DNA of 64,000 nucleotides from Lachnospiraceae bacterium (GTDB taxonomy: Bacteria; Bacillota; Clostridia; Lachnospirales; Lachnospiraceae), in NCBI GenBank assembly GCA_017624855.1, contig JAGAMF010000005.1:620001-684000 (forward strand), read 5' to 3'. The notes beneath the pieces are model-generated. The model was not told where the DNA came from and ran no database searches. It saw only the letters and a program-made list of their open reading frames with translations. Of the stretch, positions 35,515 to 44,475 are shown piece by piece. Position 1 is the stretch's first letter. Every line of letters begins with the position of its first letter. The translations under genes and the position numbers were made by a program.

Positions 35515-36579
35515 ATGGGCAAAAAGAAGAAAACATGTTATTCCGGTATTGGCGGACAGGCTGTTATGGAAGGTATTATGATGCGTAACAAGAACCGTTA
35601 CGCGGTTGCTGTTCGTAAGCCTGATAAAAACATTGAAATTCATGTTGCCGGTTATGAACAGTCGGAAAGCTGGACCAGAAAGGTTCCTTTTGTAAGAGGT
35701 ATTTTCAATTTTATTGATTCTTTGAAATTGGGAATGGAGACATTGACTTTTTCGGCAAGCTTTTATGAAGAAGACGAAGAAGAAACCGGTTTTGACCGTT
35801 TTATGGGTAAAATTTTCGGTGCTAAGGCAGAGAAGGCGATGATGGGTATTACCATGATTGTATCGCTTATTATTGCGTTGGCTATCTTTATGGTTTTGCC
35901 TTATTTTGTTGCGTCTCTTTTGGAGAAATATTTAAGCAACCCTTCGTTGATTGCTATTATTGAGGGTGTTTTAAGGGTTGTAATCTTTGTGGTATATGTG
36001 CTTCTGATTTCCCTTATGAAGGATATTCGCAGAGTATTTATGTATCATGGAGCGGAGCATAAGTGTATTAACTGTATTGAAAGCGGTAAACCTTTGAATG
36101 TGCAGAACATTAAGAAAAGTTCCAGATTACACAGAAGATGCGGAACAAGTTTTCTTCTGATTGTTATGGTAATCAGTATCATTTGCTTTTTCTTTATTCG
36201 TGTAGACAACATGGTGCTGAGACTGGTGCTTAGAATTGTGTTGATTCCCGTAATTGCCGGCATATCTTATGAAGTGTTGCGTTTGGCGGGTAAATTTGAT
36301 AACTGGGTTGTAAAAGTCATTTCTGCACCGGGTATGTTGCTTCAGCGATTGACCACCAAGGAACCGGATGAGGACATGATTGAGGTGGCAATTAAGGCTG
36401 TAGAGGCTGTTTTTGATTGGAAGGAGTATTTGAAAGAGAATTTCGAATATGAAGCCGTTGAAGAGGATGAGTGGCTGGATGATGAGGATGAAGCTGAATC
36501 CGTGTCAAACGGCGCGCAAGAAGATTTGGTTTCTTCCGAAAATGCAACCTCTTCGTCGGAAGATGAAGCGAAGGATTGA
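35515..36579 (+). CDS. yqhQ: DUF1385 (YqhQ-type) membrane protein
   Basis: A 354-aa protein of the DUF1385 family. The N-terminal GGQAVMEGIMMR motif and the central HGAEHKCINCIE motif are the family markers. There are four or five membrane helices (about residues 110-145, 155-190, 220-270). The C-terminal tail (from about 320) is very acidic with Ser (EDEWLDDEDEAESV). Function is unknown, though the gene is usually next to rpmE and prmC/prfA as here. ATG 35515 fits GGAGGAG at 35504-35510. The prmC start follows three bases after the stop, so the operon is yqhQ-prmC-prfA. Confidence 0.85.
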   Translation: MGKKKKTCYSGIGGQAVMEGIMMRNKNRYAVAVRKPDKNIEIHVAGYEQSESWTRKVPFVRGIFNFIDSLKLGMETLTFSASFYEEDEEETGFDRFMGKIFGAKAEKAMMGITMIVSLIIALAIFMVLPYFVASLLEKYLSNPSLIAIIEGVLRVVIFVVYVLLISLMKDIRRVFMYHGAEHKCINCIESGKPLNVQNIKKSSRLHRRCGTSFLLIVMVISIICFFFIRVDNMVLRLVLRIVLIPVIAGISYEVLRLAGKFDNWVVKVISAPGMLLQRLTTKEPDEDMIEVAIKAVEAVFDWKEYLKENFEYEAVEEDEWLDDEDEAESVSNGAQEDLVSSENATSSSEDEAKD

Positions 36580-36582
36580 GTT

Positions 36583-37419
36583 ATGACATACAGAGAAGTA
36601 TACGAATCCGGAGTTAACACCTTAAAAGAAAATGATTGTAAAGAAGCCGTGCTGGATGCCAGGCTTCTTTTAGAGTATATATGCGGAACAAATCGTAATG
36701 ATTTGCTGGTTCACGGTGACAGAGAAGTGCCTTCGGAAGCAGTAAAACAGTACCGGGAGTACATTTGTCGCAGGGCAGGTGGCGAACCTGTACAGTATAT
36801 TACCGGTGAGCAGGATTTTATGGGGCTTACTTTTAAAACCCATGAAAGTACCTTGATTCCCAGACAGGATACGGAATGCCTGGCAGAAGAGGTAATGATG
36901 CATCTTCATGACGGTATGCGTATTTTGGATATGTGCAGCGGTTCCGGATGTATTTTATTGAGTTTGTTAAAATACAGTAATGATTGCATTGGTGTAGGTG
37001 CGGAACTTCAGCCCCAAGCGGTTGCTTTGGCGCGGGAGAATGCCGAAAACCTTGGAATCGAGGCTGTTTTTATAGAAAGTGACCTGTTTGGTCGAGTTGA
37101 GGGTAAATTTGATATTATCGTATCAAATCCCCCTTATATAGAGAGTGCTGTGATTGATACGCTCGATCGGGAAGTGCGGGAGCATGAACCTATGAGTGCT
37201 TTGGACGGTGGAGCGGACGGCTTGGATTTTTATCGTAAAATCACCGAAGAAGCCAAAGGATATCTCAGTCGCGGAGGCAAAATTTTTTATGAAATAGGGT
37301 ATAATCAGGCGGAAGATGTGAGCGAGCTCTTGCGTCGGAGCGGATATATTGATATTGTAGTAAAGAAAGATCTGGCAGGTTTGGACAGAGTGGTATATGC
37401 CACATACTTGGAGGATTAA
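36583..37419 (+). CDS. prmC: Peptide chain release factor N(5)-glutamine methyltransferase
   Basis: Methylates the Gln of the GGQ motif in release factors RF1 and RF2, raising termination efficiency. It has the SAM motif [10 protein letters not shown] (about residues 116-125), the catalytic NPPYI (about 183-187) and a typical N-terminal helical domain. Length 278 aa is normal. It starts three bases after yqhQ, and the prfA start is two bases after its stop, so it is coupled with the gene for its substrate RF1. Confidence 0.95.
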   Translation: MTYREVYESGVNTLKENDCKEAVLDARLLLEYICGTNRNDLLVHGDREVPSEAVKQYREYICRRAGGEPVQYITGEQDFMGLTFKTHESTLIPRQDTECLAEEVMMHLHDGMRILDMCSGSGCILLSLLKYSNDCIGVGAELQPQAVALARENAENLGIEAVFIESDLFGRVEGKFDIIVSNPPYIESAVIDTLDREVREHEPMSALDGGADGLDFYRKITEEAKGYLSRGGKIFYEIGYNQAEDVSELLRRSGYIDIVVKKDLAGLDRVVYATYLED

Positions 37420-37420
37420 A

Positions 37421-38494
37421 ATGTTTGACAGATTAGAAGATTTATTGATTCGTTTTGAAGAAATTATGGGTGAGTTGCAGGAGCCGGGTGTTACGGATAA
37501 CCAGCAGCGTTTTCGTCAGCTGATGAAGGAGCAGAGCGATTTAACCCCTATTGTAGATGCTTATAAGGAATACAAGCAGTCAAAGCAGGATATTGAAGAC
37601 AGCATCGCCATGTTGGAGGAAGAAAGCGACGAAGACATGCGTGAAATGTTAAAAGAAGAGCTTACTGACGCAAAGAAAAGGGTGGAAGAATTGGAACAGA
37701 CCTTAAAAATTCTTCTTTTACCTAAGGATCCTAACGATGACAAGAATGTTATCGTGGAAATCCGTGCAGGCGCAGGTGGTGACGAAGCCGCGTTATTTGC
37801 GGCAGAAATGTATCGTTTGTATGTGCATTATGCAGAAAGCCAGCGTTGGAAAATTGAGACTATTAATGTGGATGAAATAGGTATCGGCGGTATGAAGGAA
37901 GTTGAATTCATGATTTCCGGTCAGGGTGCATACTCTAAGTTGAAGTATGAGAGTGGTGTTCATCGTGTACAGCGTGTTCCGGAAACCGAATCCGGCGGTC
38001 GTATTCATACATCAACCATTACGGTTGCGGTTATGCCTGAAGTAGAGGAAGTAGATGTTGTAATCAACGATAACGATATTCGAATTGATGTTATGCGTGC
38101 TTCCGGTTGTGGTGGACAGTGTGTCAACACAACGGACTCGGCGGTTCGTTTGACTCATATGCCTACCGGTATTGTAATTTACAGCCAGACCGAAAAGTCG
38201 CAGATTCAGAATAAGGCAAAAGCATTTGCCCTTTTACGTGCTAAATTATACGATTTGGAGATGCAGAAACAGCATGATGCGGAAGCTGAGCTTCGTAGAA
38301 GCCAGGTTGGTACCGGAGACCGTTCCGAAAAGATTCGTACCTATAACTTCCCTCAGGGTCGTGTGACAGATCATAGAATCGGTTTAACACTGTATAAGCT
38401 TGAAAAGATTATGAACGGTGACATTCAGGAAATTATTGATGCGTGCATTGCAGCCGACCAGGCGGCGAAATTGGCAAAAATGAATGAGAACTAA
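37421..38494 (+). CDS. prfA: Peptide chain release factor 1
   Basis: Recognises stop codons UAA and UAG and triggers peptide release. The catalytic GGQ is in GCGGQCVNT (about residues 229-237), in place of the more common SGAGGQHVN; the Cys after GGQ and after SG is a Clostridial variation. The region with [11 protein letters not shown] lies near 195. ATG 37421 is chosen because TTGGAGG lies at 37408-37414; an earlier in-frame start would overlap prmC. Length 357 aa is standard. It ends with a terminator at 38501-38526. Confidence 0.96.
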   Translation: MFDRLEDLLIRFEEIMGELQEPGVTDNQQRFRQLMKEQSDLTPIVDAYKEYKQSKQDIEDSIAMLEEESDEDMREMLKEELTDAKKRVEELEQTLKILLLPKDPNDDKNVIVEIRAGAGGDEAALFAAEMYRLYVHYAESQRWKIETINVDEIGIGGMKEVEFMISGQGAYSKLKYESGVHRVQRVPETESGGRIHTSTITVAVMPEVEEVDVVINDNDIRIDVMRASGCGGQCVNTTDSAVRLTHMPTGIVIYSQTEKSQIQNKAKAFALLRAKLYDLEMQKQHDAEAELRRSQVGTGDRSEKIRTYNFPQGRVTDHRIGLTLYKLEKIMNGDIQEIIDACIAADQAAKLAKMNEN

Positions 38495-38500
38495 AAAAAT

Positions 38501-38526
38501 GGCGGCATAGTATGTCGCCTTTTTTG
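38501..38526 (+). terminator. Terminator of the yqhQ-prmC-prfA operon
   Basis: GGCGGCAT pairs with ATGTCGCC over AGT, followed by seven T. Confidence 0.85.
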
Positions 38527-38691
38527 TGTGCTTCATAAAGCATGCCCTGTAAAAACGGAAATATAGTTAAAAGTAGATTTAACTATGGCGAAATTTGCTA
38601 AAAAACAGCCATTAATACGCAAAATGACCATTAAGGTCAAATGCATATACAGCAGGAATAAAATTCGTTTATTTGGAGATAAAATAATACT

Positions 38692-39576
38692 ATGGAACTT
38701 GTGTGGAAAGACATTACGCTGGAAGATAAAGAGACTTTTGAACAATTTTATAAATATAAAACCAGTCGCGGCTGCGAACTGTCCTTTTCCAATAACTATC
38801 TTTGGGTGGCACACTACGGTACAAAGTGGAGTGTGGTTGAGGAGTGTCTCGTGTTTTATAATCCCCACAGAGACAGTATTTCGATTCCTATCGGAAAGAA
38901 TCCTTATAAGGCATTGGATGTATTGATGAATTATTATGAGGAAAATCATAAAACATTTGCCTTGCATCTGGTAACCAAGGAGCAATTTGAGGATTTAGAA
39001 GCGCATTACCCCGGAAAATTTACCATTGAGTATGTGAGAGATGTAGCAGATTACATTTATGAAGCAGAAAGCCTCGGGACATTGGCGGGTAAAAAGCTTC
39101 ATGCCAAGCGTAATCATATCAATCGCTTTGTTGAAAATTATCCGGAATGGACTTATGAAGAGATTACGGATGAGAATTTGGAGGATTGTTTTGCTATGGC
39201 CCGAAAATGGCGGGAGCAAAACAAGTGTGATGAAGACAAAGAAAAAAGCGCTGAGATTTGTGTTACTCTAAATGCATTGAAAATGCGCAAAGAAATCGGT
39301 CTTACCGGTGGCCTGATCCGGACGAGAGAAGGCGTTGTGGCTTTTTCTCTGGGAGCACCTTTGACAGAAGATACTTTTGTGGTGCATATCGAAAAAGCCT
39401 TTGCCGATATTCAGGGAGCATACCCCATTATTAACAGGGAATTCGTGTTACATGCGGCCAAGGGATACCGTTATATCAACCGCGAGGAGGATTTAGGTGA
39501 AGAAGGGCTCCGTAAGGCGAAAATGTCCTATAATCCGGCGATTTTATTGGAAAAAGGAAATGTCAGACTTGTGTAG
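38692..39576 (+). CDS. DUF2156 (GNAT-fold) protein
   Basis: A 294-aa protein of the DUF2156 type, related to the C-terminal aminoacyl transferase domain of MprF (phosphatidylglycerol lysyltransferase) but without the membrane part. The KRNHINRFVENYPEW segment (about 138-152) and the later INREEDLGEEGLRKAKMSYNP are typical of this group in Clostridia. It may transfer an aminoacyl group to an acceptor; the substrate is unknown. TTGGAGA precedes the ATG by about 12 bases. It is a single-gene unit between two terminators. Confidence 0.78.
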   Translation: MELVWKDITLEDKETFEQFYKYKTSRGCELSFSNNYLWVAHYGTKWSVVEECLVFYNPHRDSISIPIGKNPYKALDVLMNYYEENHKTFALHLVTKEQFEDLEAHYPGKFTIEYVRDVADYIYEAESLGTLAGKKLHAKRNHINRFVENYPEWTYEEITDENLEDCFAMARKWREQNKCDEDKEKSAEICVTLNALKMRKEIGLTGGLIRTREGVVAFSLGAPLTEDTFVVHIEKAFADIQGAYPIINREFVLHAAKGYRYINREEDLGEEGLRKAKMSYNPAILLEKGNVRLV

Positions 39577-39615
39577 TCAATGCCAATAATCGACAATTTT
39601 GAAAGAAAACTTGCA

Positions 39616-39648
39616 AAAAACCGGCTTGCCATAGAGGAGCCGGTTTTT
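39616..39648. terminator. Bidirectional terminator between convergent genes
   Basis: AAAAACCGGCT pairs with AGCCGGTTTTT (39638-39648) over an 11-base loop. It serves the DUF2156 gene and the convergent AraC gene. Confidence 0.85.
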
Positions 39649-40615
39649 ATATATGTGTCAGCGATAAACCAAAGTGGCTTAACTGATCGCGGTGTTCTGT
39701 TTTACTTAATTTACGATATTCCGTAGGGGTACAGTTGAAATATTTTTTAAAAAGCTTATTGAAATAGCTGGTGTTGTTAAAACCTACGGAAATGGCCAAT
39801 TCTGAAATAGATGTTGTATTTCGGTCATGCTGCAATATTTTATCCGCTGCCTGAAGAATACGATAGCGCATAAGATATTCAAAAGGAGTTAAATTCACCG
39901 CTCTTTTAAAACAACGGCAACATTCGCTTTTACTTACATGAATGGATGCGGCGATATCATCTAAGGAAATTGCCTCGGTGTAGTGGGTATGTATGTAAAG
40001 TATGGCATCCTTAATGCGGATTTCGTCGGGAGATAGGGTGGTGCTTTTTTTGCTTTGGCCGATAGATGGTGTGGATTTATAATTGCATTTTTTTAATAAA
40101 AGAAGCCAAAGCTGGCACAAAGCACTTTTGGTAGATAATTCATAGCCGAATTCCTGAGAAAAGTTGGCATCAAAAATATCGCTTAAGTATGCCAACATAT
40201 TGCGTCCCCACATATCTTTTCTTTCCAAAGTTAAATATCGCATATTATTGTCGTCCACTACAGAATTAATGTAATTTAGTGCCAGCGCGGAAGAATCATT
40301 GTGAAAAAGAATATTAGGATTAAAAATAAGGGACAGAAGAATACAATCGTCTCCGTTCACCGAACGGATGGCGTGCAAAACATTTTTGTTCAGAAAAATC
40401 CCCTGGCCTTCGTTAAGAATAATCTTTTCATCACCGATGGTAAACTCAGCAGTTCCGTTTTTGACCAGATTGATTTCCAGTTCTTCGTGCCAGTGCCAGC
40501 GTACATAATTCATATACATTTTATGGGGTTCTACATAGTATACACCCACGGGATAATCTTCGTTGGCATGGTCCATAATCTGACGCAATTCCGGGTTGAG
40601 CGTGTTTTGCTGCAT
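39647..40615 (-). CDS. AraC-family regulator with cupin domain
   Basis: A 322-aa regulator: an N-terminal cupin (about residues 25-100, with WHWHEELEI and GIFLNKNVLHAI) that usually binds a sugar, and a C-terminal AraC double helix-turn-helix (about 215-310: SLDDIAASIHVSKSECCRCFKR, then SISELAISVGFNNTSYFNKLF). ATG 40615 is chosen because AAAGGAGG lies before it on this strand; a longer frame to 40765 runs through the promoter region. It is divergent from the diguanylate cyclase gene; there is no carbohydrate gene beside it to name a target. Confidence 0.85.
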   Translation of the reverse strand: MQQNTLNPELRQIMDHANEDYPVGVYYVEPHKMYMNYVRWHWHEELEINLVKNGTAEFTIGDEKIILNEGQGIFLNKNVLHAIRSVNGDDCILLSLIFNPNILFHNDSSALALNYINSVVDDNNMRYLTLERKDMWGRNMLAYLSDIFDANFSQEFGYELSTKSALCQLWLLLLKKCNYKSTPSIGQSKKSTTLSPDEIRIKDAILYIHTHYTEAISLDDIAASIHVSKSECCRCFKRAVNLTPFEYLMRYRILQAADKILQHDRNTTSISELAISVGFNNTSYFNKLFKKYFNCTPTEYRKLSKTEHRDQLSHFGLSLTHI

Positions 40616-40686
40616 GGTATTCCTCCTTTCCTTTTTCTTATACTTTATCAATTGATGAAATAAAACACAAGATTTTTTTATTTCCC

Positions 40687-40715
40687 TTTTCAAAACGCAA
40701 AGTATAGAGTATAAT
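40687..40715 (+). promoter_or_regulatory. Promoter of diguanylate cyclase 1
   Basis: TTTTCA (40687-40692) and TATAAT (40710-40715), spaced 17. It lies 66 bases ahead of the ATG at 40781, in the region shared with the divergent araC-type gene. Confidence 0.6.
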
Positions 40716-40780
40716 ATACATACATATGTCGATATATTGTATATGTGGTTATTGGGTATGTACATAATGAAGGGGTTCTT

Positions 40781-41875
40781 ATGGGAAACTTAAAGCATTA
40801 CTATCAGGCATTGAAGAATGGAGATGTGTTCTTTGACGAATATCGGAAATCAGCGTTGATTTTGGCATCGGTAACGGTTTTACATGCTGTATTTTTGATA
40901 TTCTTTGCGCTTACGGGTGTGAAGCTCATGGCGGTTTATAATTTCATTATTATTTTTGCATATCAGGGTATTCTTTTGCTGATCAAACAGAAAAAAACAT
41001 ATTTGGCATATATACTGACCTGTATTGAAGTAGTATTGCATGGTATTCTTGCAACTTTGTTTGTGGGATTTGGCAGTGGTTTTCAAGTATATTGCGTGGC
41101 GATGATAGCTGTTTCCTGCTACATTACCTTCACATGGGAATGTTTTAAAAGAGGAACCGGGGAAACGGTGGCATTCTCGCTGTTCTCCGTTTTTGGATAT
41201 TTTGTATGCTATATTTTATCTAAATATTGGACACCGCTGGTAGCGTTAAACGAAACCATGGAAACGATTATGTATGTAATCAATGCGCTGTTCATGTTTC
41301 TGATCATCTTTTGCTTTATGATGCTTTTGTTCTGGGATATTAATCACAGAAGCGATAAGCTTATGGCCAAGAACAATCAGTTGGATGAAATGTCGAAGAA
41401 AGACCCGTTGACGAAGTTGTATAACAGACGCTACATGAATTACGAATTGAATCGCAGAATGTCCTATTTGCTGGGTGAAGGTAAGATTTTCGGCCTGATT
41501 ATGGCTGATATCGATAATTTTAAAAGCGTAAACGATACATATGGACATGAAGCCGGAGATGATGTGCTTGTGGCCGTAGCCAATGAATTTACCAATGCAT
41601 TGCGTGGGGATGACTGCGTGTGCAGATGGGGAGGCGAGGAGTTCCTCGTAATTATTAACGGTAATCATCAGGTTACATCCGATGTTGCAGAGCGTATCCG
41701 TAAGCGAATCGAAGCGTTGACCATAGATACAAACGGGCATCAGTTGAAGGTAACCATGACCTTCGGTGTCAGCGAATCCATTCCCGGATTAAAAATCGAA
41801 AAATTAATCCAGATTGCAGACGAGCGTTTGTATAAAGGTAAACAGAGCGGTAAAAATTGCGTGGTAAAAGAATAA
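40781..41875 (+). CDS. Membrane diguanylate cyclase (GGEEF)
   Basis: Makes cyclic di-GMP. The N-terminal part (about residues 20-195) has six membrane helices in a MASE-like sensor. The catalytic GGDEF domain carries RWGGEEF, with GGEEF at residues 284-288. Five residues before it is RGDD, the RxxD inhibitory site, so product inhibition is probably retained. DIDNFKSVNDTYGHEAGD is the substrate-binding region. ATG 40781 is chosen for the site AAGGGG. It ends with a terminator at 41899-41925, and the spoVA genes follow. Confidence 0.9.
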   Translation: MGNLKHYYQALKNGDVFFDEYRKSALILASVTVLHAVFLIFFALTGVKLMAVYNFIIIFAYQGILLLIKQKKTYLAYILTCIEVVLHGILATLFVGFGSGFQVYCVAMIAVSCYITFTWECFKRGTGETVAFSLFSVFGYFVCYILSKYWTPLVALNETMETIMYVINALFMFLIIFCFMMLLFWDINHRSDKLMAKNNQLDEMSKKDPLTKLYNRRYMNYELNRRMSYLLGEGKIFGLIMADIDNFKSVNDTYGHEAGDDVLVAVANEFTNALRGDDCVCRWGGEEFLVIINGNHQVTSDVAERIRKRIEALTIDTNGHQLKVTMTFGVSESIPGLKIEKLIQIADERLYKGKQSGKNCVVKE

Positions 41876-41898
41876 AAGAAACGATTGAGGATAAGATA

Positions 41899-41925
41899 AG
41901 AGTATCGCATTGCGGTACTCTTTTT
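41899..41925 (+). terminator. Terminator after diguanylate cyclase 1
   Basis: AGAGTATCGC pairs with GCGGTACTCT over ATT, with one mismatch, followed by TTTTT. Confidence 0.75.
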
Positions 41926-42003
41926 ATTTTGTAAAATATATCCCGGTAGTGGTATAAGCGGAGAAATATCCTAAAGAGTATCCGCAAATTATATGGAGAG
42001 AAT

Positions 42004-42633
42004 ATGATAAAAAAACTGGTATATATAAAGGCAGATCAAAATGTCAAAGTGAGTCGGGAAAAAGTTTATCTGCAAGATGTATTTAAAATCATTACGCAGG
42101 ACAGCACCATTAAAGATAAATTAAATCTACTTTTAATATACGATTTTTCAAACAAAAATACGCGAAGAGCAGTAATCAGTATCCTGGAAGTAATTCAAAT
42201 AATACAAGGTTTTGACCCCACTGTTGAAATCGTATCTCTCGGCGAAAATGATATTGTGTTGGAATTGGTCGAAGCAAAAAAAAGCAATGCATTTCTCATC
42301 GGAATAAAGGTACTGTTTGTTTCTTTGATTTGCTTTTTTGGTACTGCTTTTACCTTAATGGCATTTCACAATGATATTAATATCGTGGGGCTTTTGGAAA
42401 ACATATACAACCTATTCGGTATTGCATATCAAGGAGGCGTGGGTCCCCTTGAACTGGGGTATTCCATAGGACTTGGCGTTGGAATTATTGTTTTCTACAA
42501 TCATATCGGTAAGCGTAGAATCACAAAAGATCCCACGCCGCTGGAAGTGGAAATGCGCATATATGAAAATGATGTGAATAAGACTTTGATCGAAAACGCA
42601 ACCAGAGAAGGTTTGGAGACAGATGTTCCATAA
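42004..42633 (+). CDS. spoVAA: Stage V sporulation protein AA
   Basis: A 209-aa membrane protein matching SpoVAA: a soluble N-terminal part with VYLQDVFKI and a LLIYDFSNKNTRRAVI segment, then two membrane helices (about residues 98-120 and 140-162, with a GGVGPLELGYSIGLGVG loop). It is part of the SpoVA machinery that moves dipicolinic acid into the forespore and releases it in germination. GGAGAGAA precedes the ATG. spoVAB and spoVAC follow. The sigma-G promoter expected here is not clear. Confidence 0.88.
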   Translation: MIKKLVYIKADQNVKVSREKVYLQDVFKIITQDSTIKDKLNLLLIYDFSNKNTRRAVISILEVIQIIQGFDPTVEIVSLGENDIVLELVEAKKSNAFLIGIKVLFVSLICFFGTAFTLMAFHNDINIVGLLENIYNLFGIAYQGGVGPLELGYSIGLGVGIIVFYNHIGKRRITKDPTPLEVEMRIYENDVNKTLIENATREGLETDVP

Positions 42634-42682
42634 AAATGTGGATATGATAAATAAAAACAGATATTTTACGGAGAGAATGTAA

Positions 42683-43159
42683 ATGCAGCAATTGGGAATG
42701 CTTCTGTTGGGAATTGCTTGTGGTTTAATGGTTTCGGGCGGCGTGTTTACGGCTTTGCTTGCCTTGGGACTGGTTCCGCGTTTTGCAGGGAAGACGCATA
42801 CCGGAAATAAAATTCTGACCTACGAAAGTTGTGTTGTGGCAGGCTGTATTATCGGTGGAATCGCAAGTGTTTTTCCCATAGAGAGTATATTTTTAAAAAT
42901 AATAAACATGCAAGAAAAAATGCGAATTCTTGCAGGAATAGAAATTTTGCAAGTAGAACTTGCAAGTATTGGATTCTTCTCCGGGTGTTTTGTGGGTTGC
43001 GTAGCGTTGGCAATTGCGGAGATGTTGGACAGTATTCCTATTTTTGCCCGAAGAATTCATTTTCGGGAAGGCCTGGGGCTTGCGGTATTGTCTGTTGCCG
43101 CCGGCAAAGTGGCGGGAAGCTTGATTTACTTTGGTGCGGCTTTGTATATGGTAGAATAA
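42683..43159 (+). CDS. spoVAB: Stage V sporulation protein AB
   Basis: A 158-aa protein with four membrane helices, starting with SGGVFTALLALGLVPRFAGKT, a typical SpoVAB N-terminus. The middle (DSIPIFARRIHFREGLGLAVLS) is the conserved cytoplasmic loop. ACGGAGAG precedes the ATG, 49 bases after spoVAA. It acts with SpoVAA and SpoVAC in dipicolinate transport in the forespore membrane. Confidence 0.88.
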   Translation: MQQLGMLLLGIACGLMVSGGVFTALLALGLVPRFAGKTHTGNKILTYESCVVAGCIIGGIASVFPIESIFLKIINMQEKMRILAGIEILQVELASIGFFSGCFVGCVALAIAEMLDSIPIFARRIHFREGLGLAVLSVAAGKVAGSLIYFGAALYMVE

Positions 43160-43234
43160 TGAATTGTTTCCGGCAGATGCGACAAACGGGTGTCGGTAAT
43201 TTTTTATAACGAAGAGATTGGTAAGAGGTAAGAT

Positions 43235-43687
43235 ATGGATTCAAAAAAAGGACAGCAGGTTTACGAACAATATGTTAATGAAATTACGCCTAAGGCAAAT
43301 CTGCCCATGCGCATGTTTAAAGCATTTCTCGTGGGCGGTATTATTTGCTGTATCGGGCAATTTCTTGTGGAAGTTCTTAAAAATTATGCCGGCATGACAA
43401 AAGATGATGCTACTGCATATTGTACGCTGATTTTAGTGTTAAGCAGTGTGATTTTGACCGGTTTGGGAATTTATCGTAAAATTGTGAATTTTGCCGGTGC
43501 GGGAGCGCTGGTTCCTATTACGGGCTTTGCCAATTCGGTGGCTTCCACGGCCATTGAATACAAATTCGAAGGTCAGGTATTTGGAATCGGATGTAAAATT
43601 TTCACCATTGCGGGGCCGGTGATTTTATACGGTATATTTTCAAGTTGGCTTTTGGGACTAATCTATTGGATTTATACCCTGCTGTAA
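43235..43687 (+). CDS. spoVAC: Stage V sporulation protein AC
   Basis: A 150-aa membrane protein with the SpoVAC pattern: KAFLVGGIICCIGQ near residue 29, FAGAGALVPITGFANSV near 88, and FEGQVFGIGCKIFTIAGPVI near 111. SpoVAC forms a mechanosensitive channel that lets dipicolinic acid leave the spore. It is normally followed at once by spoVAD and spoVAE; here a phosphoesterase gene follows, and spoVAD and spoVAE lie 12 and 19 kb further right. GAGGTAAG precedes the ATG. Confidence 0.92.
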   Translation: MDSKKGQQVYEQYVNEITPKANLPMRMFKAFLVGGIICCIGQFLVEVLKNYAGMTKDDATAYCTLILVLSSVILTGLGIYRKIVNFAGAGALVPITGFANSVASTAIEYKFEGQVFGIGCKIFTIAGPVILYGIFSSWLLGLIYWIYTLL

Positions 43688-43753
43688 AACATATTTTATT
43701 GACATGTGAATGCCTGCATTTTAAAATAATAAAAAAATGAAAGGCATAATGAT

Positions 43754-44299
43754 ATGAAATACTTTATTGCTTCGGATATACATGGATCTTTAAAATACGG
43801 AAAAGCCCTTATGGACGCTTTTAAAAGAGAGGGAGCCGATAGAATCCTTCTTTTGGGGGATGTGCTTTATCACGGCCCCAGAAACGATTTACCGGAAGAA
43901 TATAACCCCAAGGGCGTAATTGAGCTGTTGAACGGTTACAAAGATAAAATTTTATGTGTCCGCGGTAATTGCGATACGGAAGTGGACCAGATGGTGCTGG
44001 ATTTCCCCATTATGGCGGATTATAGCGTGCTTTCTATGGGAAAAACCGTAGTATATGCAAGTCATGGTCATGTTTACGGAGAAAATAATCCACCTAAGCT
44101 TTGCAATGATGAAGTGCTCTTATGCGGTCATACCCATGTGCCCAAATGTGTGAAGAAGGAAGGGTATGTTTACATGAATCCCGGTTCCGTATCTATCCCC
44201 AAGGAAGACAGCTGGCACGGCTATATGGTTTGGGAAGATAATCTTTTTGTTTGGAAAAATATGGACGGTAAAGTTATGATGTCCGAAGAAATTAAGTAA
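43754..44299 (+). CDS. yfcE: YfcE-family metallophosphoesterase
   Basis: A 181-aa calcineurin-like phosphoesterase with the full metal set: SDIHG (Asp8, His10), GDVLYHGP (about 36), GNCD (about 76), ASHGH (about 101) and GHTH (about 124). YfcE hydrolyses phosphodiesters with Mn in vitro; the natural substrate is unknown. GAAAGG precedes the ATG. It follows spoVAC by 66 bases but no sporulation role is evident. Confidence 0.88.
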   Translation: MKYFIASDIHGSLKYGKALMDAFKREGADRILLLGDVLYHGPRNDLPEEYNPKGVIELLNGYKDKILCVRGNCDTEVDQMVLDFPIMADYSVLSMGKTVVYASHGHVYGENNPPKLCNDEVLLCGHTHVPKCVKKEGYVYMNPGSVSIPKEDSWHGYMVWEDNLFVWKNMDGKVMMSEEIK

Positions 44300-44323
44300 A
44301 ATCAAATATAAAAGAATTGCTAA

Positions 44324-44365
44324 AAAACGGACAGGATGATTATTATAGGCTGCCCGTTTTCTTTT
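44324..44365 (+). terminator. Probable terminator after yfcE
   Basis: AAAACGGACAG (44324-44334) pairs with CTGCCCGTTTT (44350-44360) with one mismatch, followed by CTTTTG. Confidence 0.55.
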
Positions 44366-44440
44366 GTTAAAAATTACTAATGAAATACCGGATTTATTGT
44401 AGTTTTTAACTAACCAAAATTGTCATTTTTACCAAAATAA

Positions 44441-44469
44441 TTGACTTCACAATGAGAAACGAATATGCT
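44441..44469 (+). promoter_or_regulatory. Promoter overlapping the first codons of the following gene
   Basis: TTGACT (44441-44446) and TATGCT (44464-44469) are exactly 17 bases apart. The start would be at about 44476, which is an in-frame ATG of the next gene, so the message could be leaderless or the true start further in. Confidence 0.5.
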
Positions 44470-44475
44470 GAAACT

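Noticed and set aside
44452..44475. Upstream ATG 44452 for the membrane protein
   Set aside because: It lies within the promoter spacer and has no ribosome binding site; ATG 44476 is only slightly better, so the start remains uncertain.
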